NCBI GenBank assembly: GCA_036557885.1
Contig: DATBGS010000149.1
Span: forward strand, 1-7,056
DNA length: 7,056 nucleotides
From: DATBGS01 sp036557885
Lineage (GTDB): Bacteria > Chloroflexota > Ktedonobacteria > Ktedonobacterales > DATBGS01
Reading direction: 5' to 3'
The translations under genes were made by a program, and so were the position numbers. Shown in pieces: positions 1-4,632 of this stretch (its first letter is position 1; every line of letters begins with the position of its first letter). Under the pieces are notes generated by a model. That model was not told the origin of the DNA. It did no database searches and saw nothing but the letters and a program-made list of their open reading frames with translations.

Positions 1-455
1 ACGACGAGCCGACGGGTGGGCAATGGAGCCGTCCGCCCGCCTTTCCGTCTGGCGCGGGCGGGCTGGTTTCCACCGTTGACGACTACCTGGCCTTTGGGCA
101 GATGCTGCTGCACAAAGGCAAACACGCGGGACAGCGCATCCTTTCGCGGCCTGCGGTGGAGGTGATGACCACCGACCACCTGACGCCAGAGCAGAAAGCC
201 ATCTCTGGCCTGGTCCCCGGCTACTTTGAGAGTCATGGCTGGGGGTTTGGCGTCTCCATCGTCACCAAACGCACCGAGCTGGCGCAGTCCGTTGGCACGT
301 TTGGCTGGGATGGCGGCCTGGGCACCTCCTGGTATGCAGACCCCAAAGAAGATTTGGTCACGATCTTGATGACGCAGCGCGCCTGGGCTTCTCCCAATCC
401 GCCCAACGTCTGCCGCGATTTCTGGACGCTGGCGTATCAGGCTATTGATGATTGA
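1..455 (+). CDS. Serine hydrolase, class C beta-lactamase/esterase family, C-terminal part (5' end outside window)
   Basis: Reading from base 3, the frame is open from the window edge to a TGA at 453-455, giving about 150 residues. It matches the C-terminal half of penicillin-recognising serine hydrolases. A P-SGAGGLVSTVDDYLAFGQML stretch (bases about 45-107) is the helix that often follows 'GG(L/M)xST..D' in this family. A GWGFGV strand comes later, then FGWDGGLGTSWYADP (about 301-345), where the W-D-G-G segment occupies the place of the KTG-like third motif. The catalytic SxxK and YxN motifs should lie upstream, outside the window, so activity cannot be judged. The first ATG (102) is internal, not the start. 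Known members hydrolyse esters, D-amino-acid peptides or beta-lactams; which applies here is unknown. No signal peptide can be assessed. It converges on the MBL gene, and the gap between them is filled by a hairpin repeat. Confidence 0.88.
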   Translation, partial: DEPTGGQWSRPPAFPSGAGGLVSTVDDYLAFGQMLLHKGKHAGQRILSRPAVEVMTTDHLTPEQKAISGLVPGYFESHGWGFGVSIVTKRTELAQSVGTFGWDGGLGTSWYADPKEDLVTILMTQRAWASPNPPNVCRDFWTLAYQAIDD

Positions 456-467
456 GGCGCCCCGTTC

Positions 468-531
468 CCCGGCAGGGACGCCGGGGCTACAAGCGGAACG
501 CGCTGCTTGTAGCCCCGGCCACCGTGCCGGG
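468..531. repeat. Repeat copy A: long inverted repeat in a convergent gap, possible bidirectional terminator
   Basis: A 15-bp perfect stem pairs 480-494 (GCCGGGGCTACAAGC) with 505-519. An outer 7-bp stem pairs CCCGGCA (468-474) with TGCCGGG (525-531) across a mostly unpaired internal loop, and the apical loop is 10 nt. Bases 468-492 recur exactly, reverse-complemented, at 2273-2297, so this is a dispersed element rather than a one-off hairpin. It fills most of the gap between two convergent genes, where a bidirectional transcription stop would be useful. No T-tract follows either arm, so an intrinsic terminator role is only inferred. Confidence 0.8.
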
Positions 532-550
532 CGAAGCGCTCTGCAAGCGG

Positions 551-1510
551 CTAGGATTGCTGGCGCTTCGACAGATACCCATGCAAGAAGTGCATGTTGT
601 AGCCAAAGCCCTCGCGCCAGCGCCAATCCGCGAACTCGGCAGGGATGGGCGTCTCTGCCGTCTGGTCTGCCGTCTTGCCAGCGCTGATCGCTTCGCCCGC
701 CAGCTTCAGCAGCGCCTGGATGTAGGTGATCTCAGTTTCAAAATCATCTTTCGTGCCCAGTGGTCCGTGTCCCGGCACGACGGTCTGAAAATCCAGCGTA
801 GTCACCATCGCTGCTGTGCCTATCCACGTGTCCGGGTTGCCATGCCCCATCCACAGATGCGACTGGACAAAGAGCAGATCACCCGCAAAGGCCAGCCTGT
901 CCTCTGGCAGCAGCAAAAAGGCGTCGCTTTCGGTATGCCCGCCATCGGTTGCAAGGAGTTCCGCTGTGCGTTTGGTGCCGTGAAACGTCAGCCGACTGTT
1001 AAAGGTTTCGTTGGGCAGGCGCAGCGCCAGCTTCCAGAGCGTTTCCACCACTTCGCGGCTCTCGCTCACCTTGAGCGCCAGGTCTTCGCGCCTGGCCGCG
1101 TCCTGCTCCTCCTCAAGCTGGCGCATCAGCGATTGTAGCTGCGCGGGCGCGTTGACCTTCGTCCAGTCAATGTCCTCGTCCGCTCTGGTTGCCATCAGTT
1201 CGCGGGTGCGCCCGGTGGCAATCAGCGCGACATCTGGCGCAAAGATGCAGTTGCCCTGGATATGATCGCCATGCCAGTGGCTGTTGACGACGAGGCTCAC
1301 CGGGCGCCCCGTCAGGTGTGTCGCGGCGTCGCGCAGGTCTTCGGCGGCCTGCGGCGTCAGGAACGTATCAAAGATCAGCGTGCGGTCCCCCAGGTCCACA
1401 ATGCCCGCGTTGCTGGTGGCGCCGCCGCCCTCAATCGAAATGGCGGCGTAAATGCCATCAGTAAGCTGGTGCAAGGTGAAGTGTTTGGATTGCGGCAGGT
1501 GCGTGCTCAT
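551..1510 (-). CDS. MBL-fold (metallo-beta-lactamase superfamily) hydrolase
   Basis: This is a 319-residue protein with the full MBL metal-binding set: H78-W-H80-G-D82-H83, then GGHTESD (H192, D196), GD at 210-211, and PGHG (H248). The order and spacing are those of a two-metal hydrolase. Between the first motif and H192 lies a charged, helical insert (residues about 101-165, rich in E, R and L) that probably caps the active site. No signal peptide is visible, so it is probably cytoplasmic. The superfamily covers beta-lactamases, lactonases, glyoxalase II and other thioester or phosphoester hydrolases; the substrate cannot be named from sequence. The ATG (1510-1508) overlaps the TGA of the upstream acetyltransferase (1509-1507) as ATGA, which implies translational coupling. 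It is the last gene of a minus-strand unit and ends with TAG at 553-551, facing repeat copy A. Confidence 0.92.
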   Translation of the reverse strand: MSTHLPQSKHFTLHQLTDGIYAAISIEGGGATSNAGIVDLGDRTLIFDTFLTPQAAEDLRDAATHLTGRPVSLVVNSHWHGDHIQGNCIFAPDVALIATGRTRELMATRADEDIDWTKVNAPAQLQSLMRQLEEEQDAARREDLALKVSESREVVETLWKLALRLPNETFNSRLTFHGTKRTAELLATDGGHTESDAFLLLPEDRLAFAGDLLFVQSHLWMGHGNPDTWIGTAAMVTTLDFQTVVPGHGPLGTKDDFETEITYIQALLKLAGEAISAGKTADQTAETPIPAEFADWRWREGFGYNMHFLHGYLSKRQQS

Positions 1511-2085
1511 TGCGACGTGCTCTCTTCCTCTCGTATAAGCGACTTTGCCATGAGTATATCAGGCTTGCCAGGGCCGTTGGCGTCTGGGATGACGCCAACG
1601 AGCGCATAGCCCAGCTTTTGGTAAAACTCATACGGGTGGCGGCGCAGATTCTTGATGCGCGCCACATGCTCCCAGACGTTGGGCAGCAGCGCGACGCCGG
1701 AAAGCGTCGTCTGGCCGCTTTCGTCATCGGTGCCCAGCATGATCGTCTCCGCGCCGCGCTCGCGGGCGCGCGCCTCCAGGTCGCGCACCAGCGCTCGCCC
1801 GATGCCCTGGCCCTGGTGTGCCACGCTGACAACCAGCGGGTGCAGTTCGTAGACGTGCCCGTGATAGGCGGGGATGCCGCCAATCCAGCCGAGCGGCGTA
1901 CCATCTTCGGCCCGCGCCACGCGGCTGATGCGCCCCGCCTCGAAGGATTCGCGCACCTCTTCCCGCGCCGAGTCCAGATCGTGCCAGGCGCTCGGCCAGG
2001 CCGCAAAGCCCGCCGCCAGCAGCCGCGCCACCTGCTCAATGGTCGCCTCGTCGTCGGGCCGCAGGTCTTGTATGTGTATGTTCAT
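1507..2085 (-). CDS. GNAT-family N-acetyltransferase, resembling aminoglycoside 6'-N-acetyltransferase-like proteins
   Basis: From the ATG at 2085 this is a 192-residue protein, the usual length for a single GNAT domain. The acetyl-CoA-binding motif A is clear: ELHPLVVSVAHQGQGIGRALV (residues about 80-100), with the Q/R-x-x-G-x-G pyrophosphate loop at Q91-G-Q-G-I-G96. Further on, LGTDDESGQTTLSG, ALLPNVWEH and HPYEFYQKLGYALVGVIPDANG (about 150-171) resemble, from memory, Gram-positive chromosomal acetyltransferases often labelled AAC(6'). That label is often unproven, so the acceptor (aminoglycoside, polyamine, protein N-terminus) stays open. The ATG overlaps the stop of the small membrane protein (ATGA, 2085-2082), and the TGA overlaps the MBL start in the same way. 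A GTG at 2103 would add six residues, but the 2085 start gives a typical N-terminus (MNIHIQDLRP) and the coupled overlap. Confidence 0.9.
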   Translation of the reverse strand: MNIHIQDLRPDDEATIEQVARLLAAGFAAWPSAWHDLDSAREEVRESFEAGRISRVARAEDGTPLGWIGGIPAYHGHVYELHPLVVSVAHQGQGIGRALVRDLEARARERGAETIMLGTDDESGQTTLSGVALLPNVWEHVARIKNLRRHPYEFYQKLGYALVGVIPDANGPGKPDILMAKSLIREEESTSQ

Positions 2086-2258
2086 TGACTCACTGAAACC
2101 CACATCAGTCTAATGAGAATAACCCCCAGACAGATCAACGTTACCCCGATTACATCAAAGGGCCATACCAAAGCCTGGATGCTTATCATGCCAACAACAA
2201 GCAGCACTATACCAACTACACCTGCTATAACCAGGAGTCGTAGTTTTATCTGGCTCAT
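2082..2258 (-). CDS. Small two-helix membrane protein of unknown function (58 aa)
   Basis: The protein begins MSQIKLRLLVIAGVVGIVLL. It has two hydrophobic stretches, residues about 6-27 and 31-52, separated by a short WPFD turn, consistent with an integral membrane hairpin. I do not recognise a family. The chosen ATG (2258-2256) has a Shine-Dalgarno GAGGTG six bases upstream. A start at 2309 would translate repeat copy B into the N-terminus and is less likely. The stop at 2084-2082 overlaps the acetyltransferase start as ATGA. The gene is visibly richer in A/T than its neighbours, which may reflect its Leu/Ile/Val content or a different origin. It could anchor or accompany the downstream enzymes, but nothing in the sequence shows a partner. 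Confidence 0.72.
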   Translation of the reverse strand: MSQIKLRLLVIAGVVGIVLLVVGMISIQALVWPFDVIGVTLICLGVILIRLMWVSVSQ

Positions 2259-2279
2259 TTGTAGCACCTCATTTGTAGC
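2254..2279. repeat. 12-bp tandem direct repeat spanning a start codon and its ribosome binding site
   Basis: CTCATTTGTAGC occurs at 2254-2265 and again at 2268-2279, 14 bp apart. Read on the minus strand, each unit contains an ATGAG. The upstream unit provides the GAGG Shine-Dalgarno and the downstream unit provides the ATG of the small membrane protein. The outer unit merges with the TTGTAGC end of repeat copy B, which suggests that the repeat end and a local duplication together built this translation start. Confidence 0.75.
2255..2272 (-). CDS. Possible five-codon leader minicistron (MRCYK) overlapping the next start
   Basis: On the minus strand, ATG AGG TGC TAC AAA TGA runs from 2272 to 2255. 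Its TGA overlaps the ATG of the small membrane protein as ATGA, the same junction type used by the next two genes. It arises from a 12-bp tandem duplication (2254-2265 and 2268-2279, each CTCATTTGTAGC on the plus strand), so the extra ATG may be a by-product of the duplication. It has no clear Shine-Dalgarno of its own. Its GAGG is better explained as the ribosome binding site of the gene that follows. Confidence 0.2.
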   Translation of the reverse strand: MRCYK

Positions 2280-2376
2280 CCCGGCGTCCCTGCCGGGCAA
2301 TCGTGGCAAACGGCAACATTGGCGCTAGAGCCACACCCTTCCCCGCCCCTGCCGGCGGGGACGCCGGCGCTACAAG
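2273..2376. repeat. Repeat copies B and C: composite inverted element between exporter and small operon
   Basis: The left end (2273-2297) is an exact 25-base inverted match to bases 468-492 of copy A. The right end (2351-2376) matches the same arm in direct orientation with three differences, so the two ends form a long imperfect inverted repeat around a core of about 50 bases. Inside the core, GCCACACCCTTCCCCGCCCC (2330-2349) recurs exactly in copy D at 3752-3771. Each arm can also fold on itself (CCGGC...GCCGG). The element starts right at the exporter stop codon and ends at the translation start of the next gene. It could act as a terminator, a processing site or an mRNA stabiliser. It encodes no transposase and resembles a small non-autonomous or REP/BIME-like element. 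Confidence 0.78.
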
Positions 2377-3687
2377 CTAATCCCCTACGACAGCTTCCTC
2401 TGCCGACACCTGCTCCGCAATCTGCTCCTCCTTCTTTGGCAGGTAGCGCTCGGTGTGGCCCAGCGGCGTGAACGAGAAGCAGACGGGAATCAGGAAGGTG
2501 AGCAGGCCGATGCCCGCGTAGACCAGCCCAACGTGCGCTTTGCCCACCGTCTGAATGACGGTGCCGCCCAGCAGCGCGCCCAACGGAATGGCGGACCACG
2601 CCAGCACGCCCGCAATGCTGAGAACCCGGCCCAGCATCTGGCTGGGCACAATGGCCTGACGCAAACTGCCGGTGTTGATGTTGAAGAGAACGCCCAGCCC
2701 CCCGGTGAGCGCCATGAGCAAGACAGCCCCATACAGCCAGGGCGTGAAGCCCAGCACGATGGTGAACAGACCATCCAGCGCCAGCGCGCTCAGGGCCACG
2801 CGGCTAAAGCTCCAGCGTTTGCGCAGCGGCCCGGCCAGCAGCGAAAGCACGACGGTGCCCGCGCTGCCAGCAGCAAAAAGCAGGCTGATCTCTGAGCCGG
2901 TGGCATGATACATCACTGTCGCAAAGAGCACCAACTGCGTAGCCGTCGTGGTGGCGAAGAAGTTGACCAGCGCCATCATCGCGGAGATGTTGCGCAGCAC
3001 CGGATGGCGCAGCACATAGCGCAGCCCCTCAATGACATCGTGAAAGATGTTTTTCTTTTCTCTTTTTTCTTCGGAGTTAAAGCTGCGGCGCACCAGCGAG
3101 AGCGTGCAAGCCGAAACCACGAACGAACTGGCATCAATCAGCAGCAGCGCCGCCAGCGGCACGACATGCAGCAGCGCGCCCGCCAGCAGCGGGCCAACAA
3201 TGGTGGCCCCGGCAAAGCTGGCCTGGATACGCCCGTTAGCCGTGACCAGATCGTTCTGGTCTACCAGGCTGGGGATGGCGGCAAACTCGCCGGAGCTGAA
3301 AAAGATATTCAGCGTGGAACTGACAAAGCCAACGCCATAAATCCACAAGACCAGCGCGTCGTTGGGGATGCGCAGGAAATACATGACCGGAATGGAGGCG
3401 ATGCTGAGCGCCATCAGCACATCCACGAGAATCATCATGCGCTTGCGGTTCACCCGGTCTACCCACGCGCCAATCACCAGCCCAAAGAGCAGATAGGGCA
3501 CGAAGGTGGCAGCGGTGGAGATTGCCAGGTTCAGCGCGGAGCCGGTCAACTGGAAGACCAGCAGTGGCAGCGCAAACTGCGTAAACGATGACCCCAGGTT
3601 CGAGATGGTTTCGCCCGTCCAGTATTTCCAGAAGTCCAGGCTGAGCCGCCCCGAAGGAGACTTCGTTGCAGTGGCATCCGTAGACAT
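2377..3687 (-). CDS. Major facilitator superfamily exporter, MFS_3/EntS-MefA-like drug or metabolite efflux protein
   Basis: This 436-residue, strongly hydrophobic protein has about 12 predicted membrane segments. The loop between helices 2 and 3 carries the MFS motif A variant G73-A-W-V-D77-R-V-N-R81-K-R. The N-terminus (FWKYWTGETISNLGSSFTQFALP, residues about 19-41), GPLLAGALL at about 165-173 and the late IVPSQMLGRVLS segment (about 346-357) are typical of the EntS/MefA-like branch, which exports macrolides, siderophores and related compounds by proton antiport. A charged cytoplasmic loop (residues about 200-230, EEKREKK) separates the halves, and the acidic C-terminal tail is cytoplasmic. 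The ATG at 3687 has AGGAGA (3700-3695) seven bases upstream. It lies 112 bp downstream of the ArsR-type regulator on the same strand with no convincing promoter between, so co-transcription and control by that regulator are likely. The substrate is unknown. Confidence 0.92.
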   Translation of the reverse strand: MSTDATATKSPSGRLSLDFWKYWTGETISNLGSSFTQFALPLLVFQLTGSALNLAISTAATFVPYLLFGLVIGAWVDRVNRKRMMILVDVLMALSIASIPVMYFLRIPNDALVLWIYGVGFVSSTLNIFFSSGEFAAIPSLVDQNDLVTANGRIQASFAGATIVGPLLAGALLHVVPLAALLLIDASSFVVSACTLSLVRRSFNSEEKREKKNIFHDVIEGLRYVLRHPVLRNISAMMALVNFFATTTATQLVLFATVMYHATGSEISLLFAAGSAGTVVLSLLAGPLRKRWSFSRVALSALALDGLFTIVLGFTPWLYGAVLLMALTGGLGVLFNINTGSLRQAIVPSQMLGRVLSIAGVLAWSAIPLGALLGGTVIQTVGKAHVGLVYAGIGLLTFLIPVCFSFTPLGHTERYLPKKEEQIAEQVSAEEAVVGD

Positions 3688-3694
3688 GAAAAGT

Positions 3695-3700
3695 TCTCCT
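3695..3700 (-). promoter_or_regulatory. Shine-Dalgarno of the MFS exporter gene
   Basis: On the minus strand the sequence reads AGGAGA, followed by seven bases and then the ATG at 3687-3685. This strong site fixes the exporter start. The 112-bp gap upstream shows no good paired -35/-10 on this strand, which supports transcription from the regulator promoter. Confidence 0.75.
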
Positions 3701-3729
3701 GTTCTGGTGATATGCTAAGACTGCTTCTT

Positions 3730-3789
3730 GTGGCGTGGGCTGCTAGCCCGCGCCACACCCTTCCCCGCCCCAGACCGGCGGGACGCCGG
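3730..3789. repeat. Repeat copy D: two successive hairpins between regulator and exporter
   Basis: The first hairpin pairs GTGGCGTGGGCT (3730-3741) with AGCCCGCGCCAC (3745-3756), a 12-bp stem with one G-T pair and a three-base loop. A 20-base stretch follows (3752-3771) that is identical to 2330-2349 in the B/C element. The second hairpin is CCGGC-gggac-GCCGG (3775-3789), which matches the arm core of copies A to C. The terminal GATACC replaces GCTACA of the other arms. Lying between two probably co-transcribed genes, it could attenuate or process the mRNA so that regulator and exporter are made in different amounts. That role is inferred. Confidence 0.75.
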
Positions 3790-3799
3790 TGATACCAAC

Positions 3800-4453
3800 T
3801 TACTCTTCGGGCGGCGTGGTGGGCGGGCGCTGGCGCGTGGGATAGAAGCCCAACAAATATTCGTACAACTGCGCGTTTGGGTCATCTGGCGGGGGCTGCG
3901 CCCGCTCAAACTCCGCCTCCAGGTCAGCCAGGCGCCTGATAAATTCGGCAGCCTGCTCCGGTAAGAGGCGCATCCAGAGACGCCCCAGGACTAGCCGCCG
4001 CTCTGGTGGCGCGTCCTTGCGCAGTTCAAGCAATTGCTCCTCCAGGCTGCGCTGAATGTCGCTGCGGGTGTAGTCCAGCACAGCGGAAAGAAAGACATCC
4101 AATCCCTCGTGGCTGCTGGGGGCGCTGGGCGCGGGCATCAGCAGCGCGTAATCTACCGAAAACTTATAGGCCGCTGCCTGGTAGCGCTTCTCCAGAATGC
4201 CGGAAACCAGCCGCGTGCCCACCACGCGCACCAGCCCATGCTTTTCCAGCAGGTCCATATGATAATAGAGCTTGGTCTGCGGCAGGTGCAGCGTCTTTGC
4301 CAGTTCTTTGACGCTGCGCGGCTCCTCACGCAGCAGGTTCAGCAGTTGCAGACGCAGCGGGTCGGCCACCACCTTGATCGTCTCCAGGTCAGTAATCATC
4401 AGTAAATCTTTGGGCAGGGTGCGCGGCTGTGGCTCGTCCTTCTCATCTGGCAT
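3800..4453 (-). CDS. ArsR-type winged-helix transcriptional regulator
   Basis: From the ATG at 4453 the protein has 217 residues. A winged helix-turn-helix occupies about residues 21-97: IKVVADPLRLQLLNLL, then SVKELAKTLHLPQTKLYYHMDLLEKHGLVRVV and the wing. This is the usual ArsR/HTH_20 pattern, with KLYYHMDLL in the recognition helix. The cysteine metal-binding motif of classical arsenic and cadmium sensors is absent, so a metal ligand is unlikely. The C-terminal 120 residues are mostly helical (about 115-186) and end in a Pro-rich acidic tail; they probably serve dimerisation or ligand sensing. The ATG at 4453 has AGAGG seven bases upstream. An ATG at 4471 would add six residues but has no Shine-Dalgarno. 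A perfect palindrome overlaps its transcription start, which suggests autorepression. The exporter downstream is the probable target gene. Confidence 0.88.
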   Translation of the reverse strand: MPDEKDEPQPRTLPKDLLMITDLETIKVVADPLRLQLLNLLREEPRSVKELAKTLHLPQTKLYYHMDLLEKHGLVRVVGTRLVSGILEKRYQAAAYKFSVDYALLMPAPSAPSSHEGLDVFLSAVLDYTRSDIQRSLEEQLLELRKDAPPERRLVLGRLWMRLLPEQAAEFIRRLADLEAEFERAQPPPDDPNAQLYEYLLGFYPTRQRPPTTPPEE

Positions 4454-4460
4454 TGCAGAA

Positions 4461-4465
4461 CCTCT
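4461..4465 (-). promoter_or_regulatory. Shine-Dalgarno that decides the regulator start at 4453
   Basis: The minus strand reads AGAGG, seven bases before the ATG at 4453-4451. The alternative ATG at 4471-4469 lies upstream of this site, within about 12 bases of the predicted transcript start, and has no purine-rich site of its own, so 4453 is preferred. Confidence 0.6.
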
Positions 4466-4466
4466 A

Positions 4467-4482
4467 AACATTCAAGAATGTT
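4467..4482. promoter_or_regulatory. Perfect 16-bp palindrome, likely operator of the ArsR-type regulator
   Basis: AACATTC-AA-GAATGTT has 7-bp arms and a 2-bp centre. It lies just downstream of the regulator's -10 box (4489-4494), over the predicted transcription start, where a bound dimer would block initiation. ArsR-family operators are commonly AT-rich inverted repeats with a 2-bp centre, which fits. The half-site GAATGTT appears again at 4524-4530, between the two divergent -35 boxes. Autoregulation is inferred. Confidence 0.65.
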
Positions 4483-4488
4483 AGAATG

Positions 4489-4517
4489 ATTATAACGAAT
4501 TTGAACGAAGAAGTCAA
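4489..4517 (-). promoter_or_regulatory. Near-consensus sigma70-type promoter of the regulator (and probably the exporter)
   Basis: On the minus strand, TTGACT (4517-4512) and TATAAT (4494-4489) are separated by exactly 17 bases. The predicted start is near 4482. AACGAA occurs twice, 10 bp apart (4494-4499 and 4504-4509 on the plus strand), within the spacer and -10 region. The strength of the match suggests a promoter held off by a repressor. Confidence 0.8.
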
Positions 4518-4545
4518 GCCCTGGAATGTTGGCGCTCAAGACTGA

Positions 4546-4575
4546 TTGACACACGAGCCAGACAAGCGGTAGAAT
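4546..4575 (+). promoter_or_regulatory. Sigma70-type promoter of the Ser/Thr kinase gene
   Basis: TTGACA (4546-4551, perfect -35) and TAGAAT (4570-4575) are separated by 18 bases. The predicted start near 4582 leaves a leader of about 50 bases before the ATG at 4633. The -35 boxes of this promoter and the divergent regulator promoter are only about 28 bp apart. Confidence 0.7.
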
Positions 4576-4620
4576 ACGGGCAGATCAGCCAACGGGAAGA
4601 CGCAGCCAGTTTTTGAGCAC

Positions 4621-4628
4621 AGGGGGAG
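4621..4628 (+). promoter_or_regulatory. Shine-Dalgarno of the kinase gene
   Basis: The purine run AGGGGGAG ends four bases before the ATG at 4633. Pairing through AGGGGG gives a spacing of six bases. It supports 4633 as the start, and the protein then begins MAVQIGAQLGDYRLVRELG, where the kinase domain would be expected to begin. Confidence 0.7.
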
Positions 4629-4632
4629 AGCG

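Noticed and set aside
452..1138. 228-codon open frame on the plus strand
   Set aside because: It lies antisense to the MBL gene, which has the complete metal-binding motif set, and its translation is Arg/Gln/His-rich with no recognisable motif. It is a by-product of GC-rich codon usage.
1458..2039. 193-codon frame on the minus strand, rich in Arg, Ala and Trp
   Set aside because: It is out of frame with the acetyltransferase, which carries the acetyl-CoA motif, and its composition is typical of a shadow frame.
2082..2309. Longer 75-residue version of the small membrane protein
   Set aside because: The extra 17 residues are translated from repeat copy B, while the ATG at 2258 has a proper Shine-Dalgarno.
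2905..3591. 228-codon open frame on the plus strand
   Set aside because: It is antisense to the MFS exporter; its product (many R, Q, H) is the usual complement of a hydrophobic membrane protein. There is no ribosome binding site.
468..3789. Repeats as a CRISPR array
   Set aside because: Copies are kilobases apart, occur in both orientations, have no regular spacers, and there are no cas genes.
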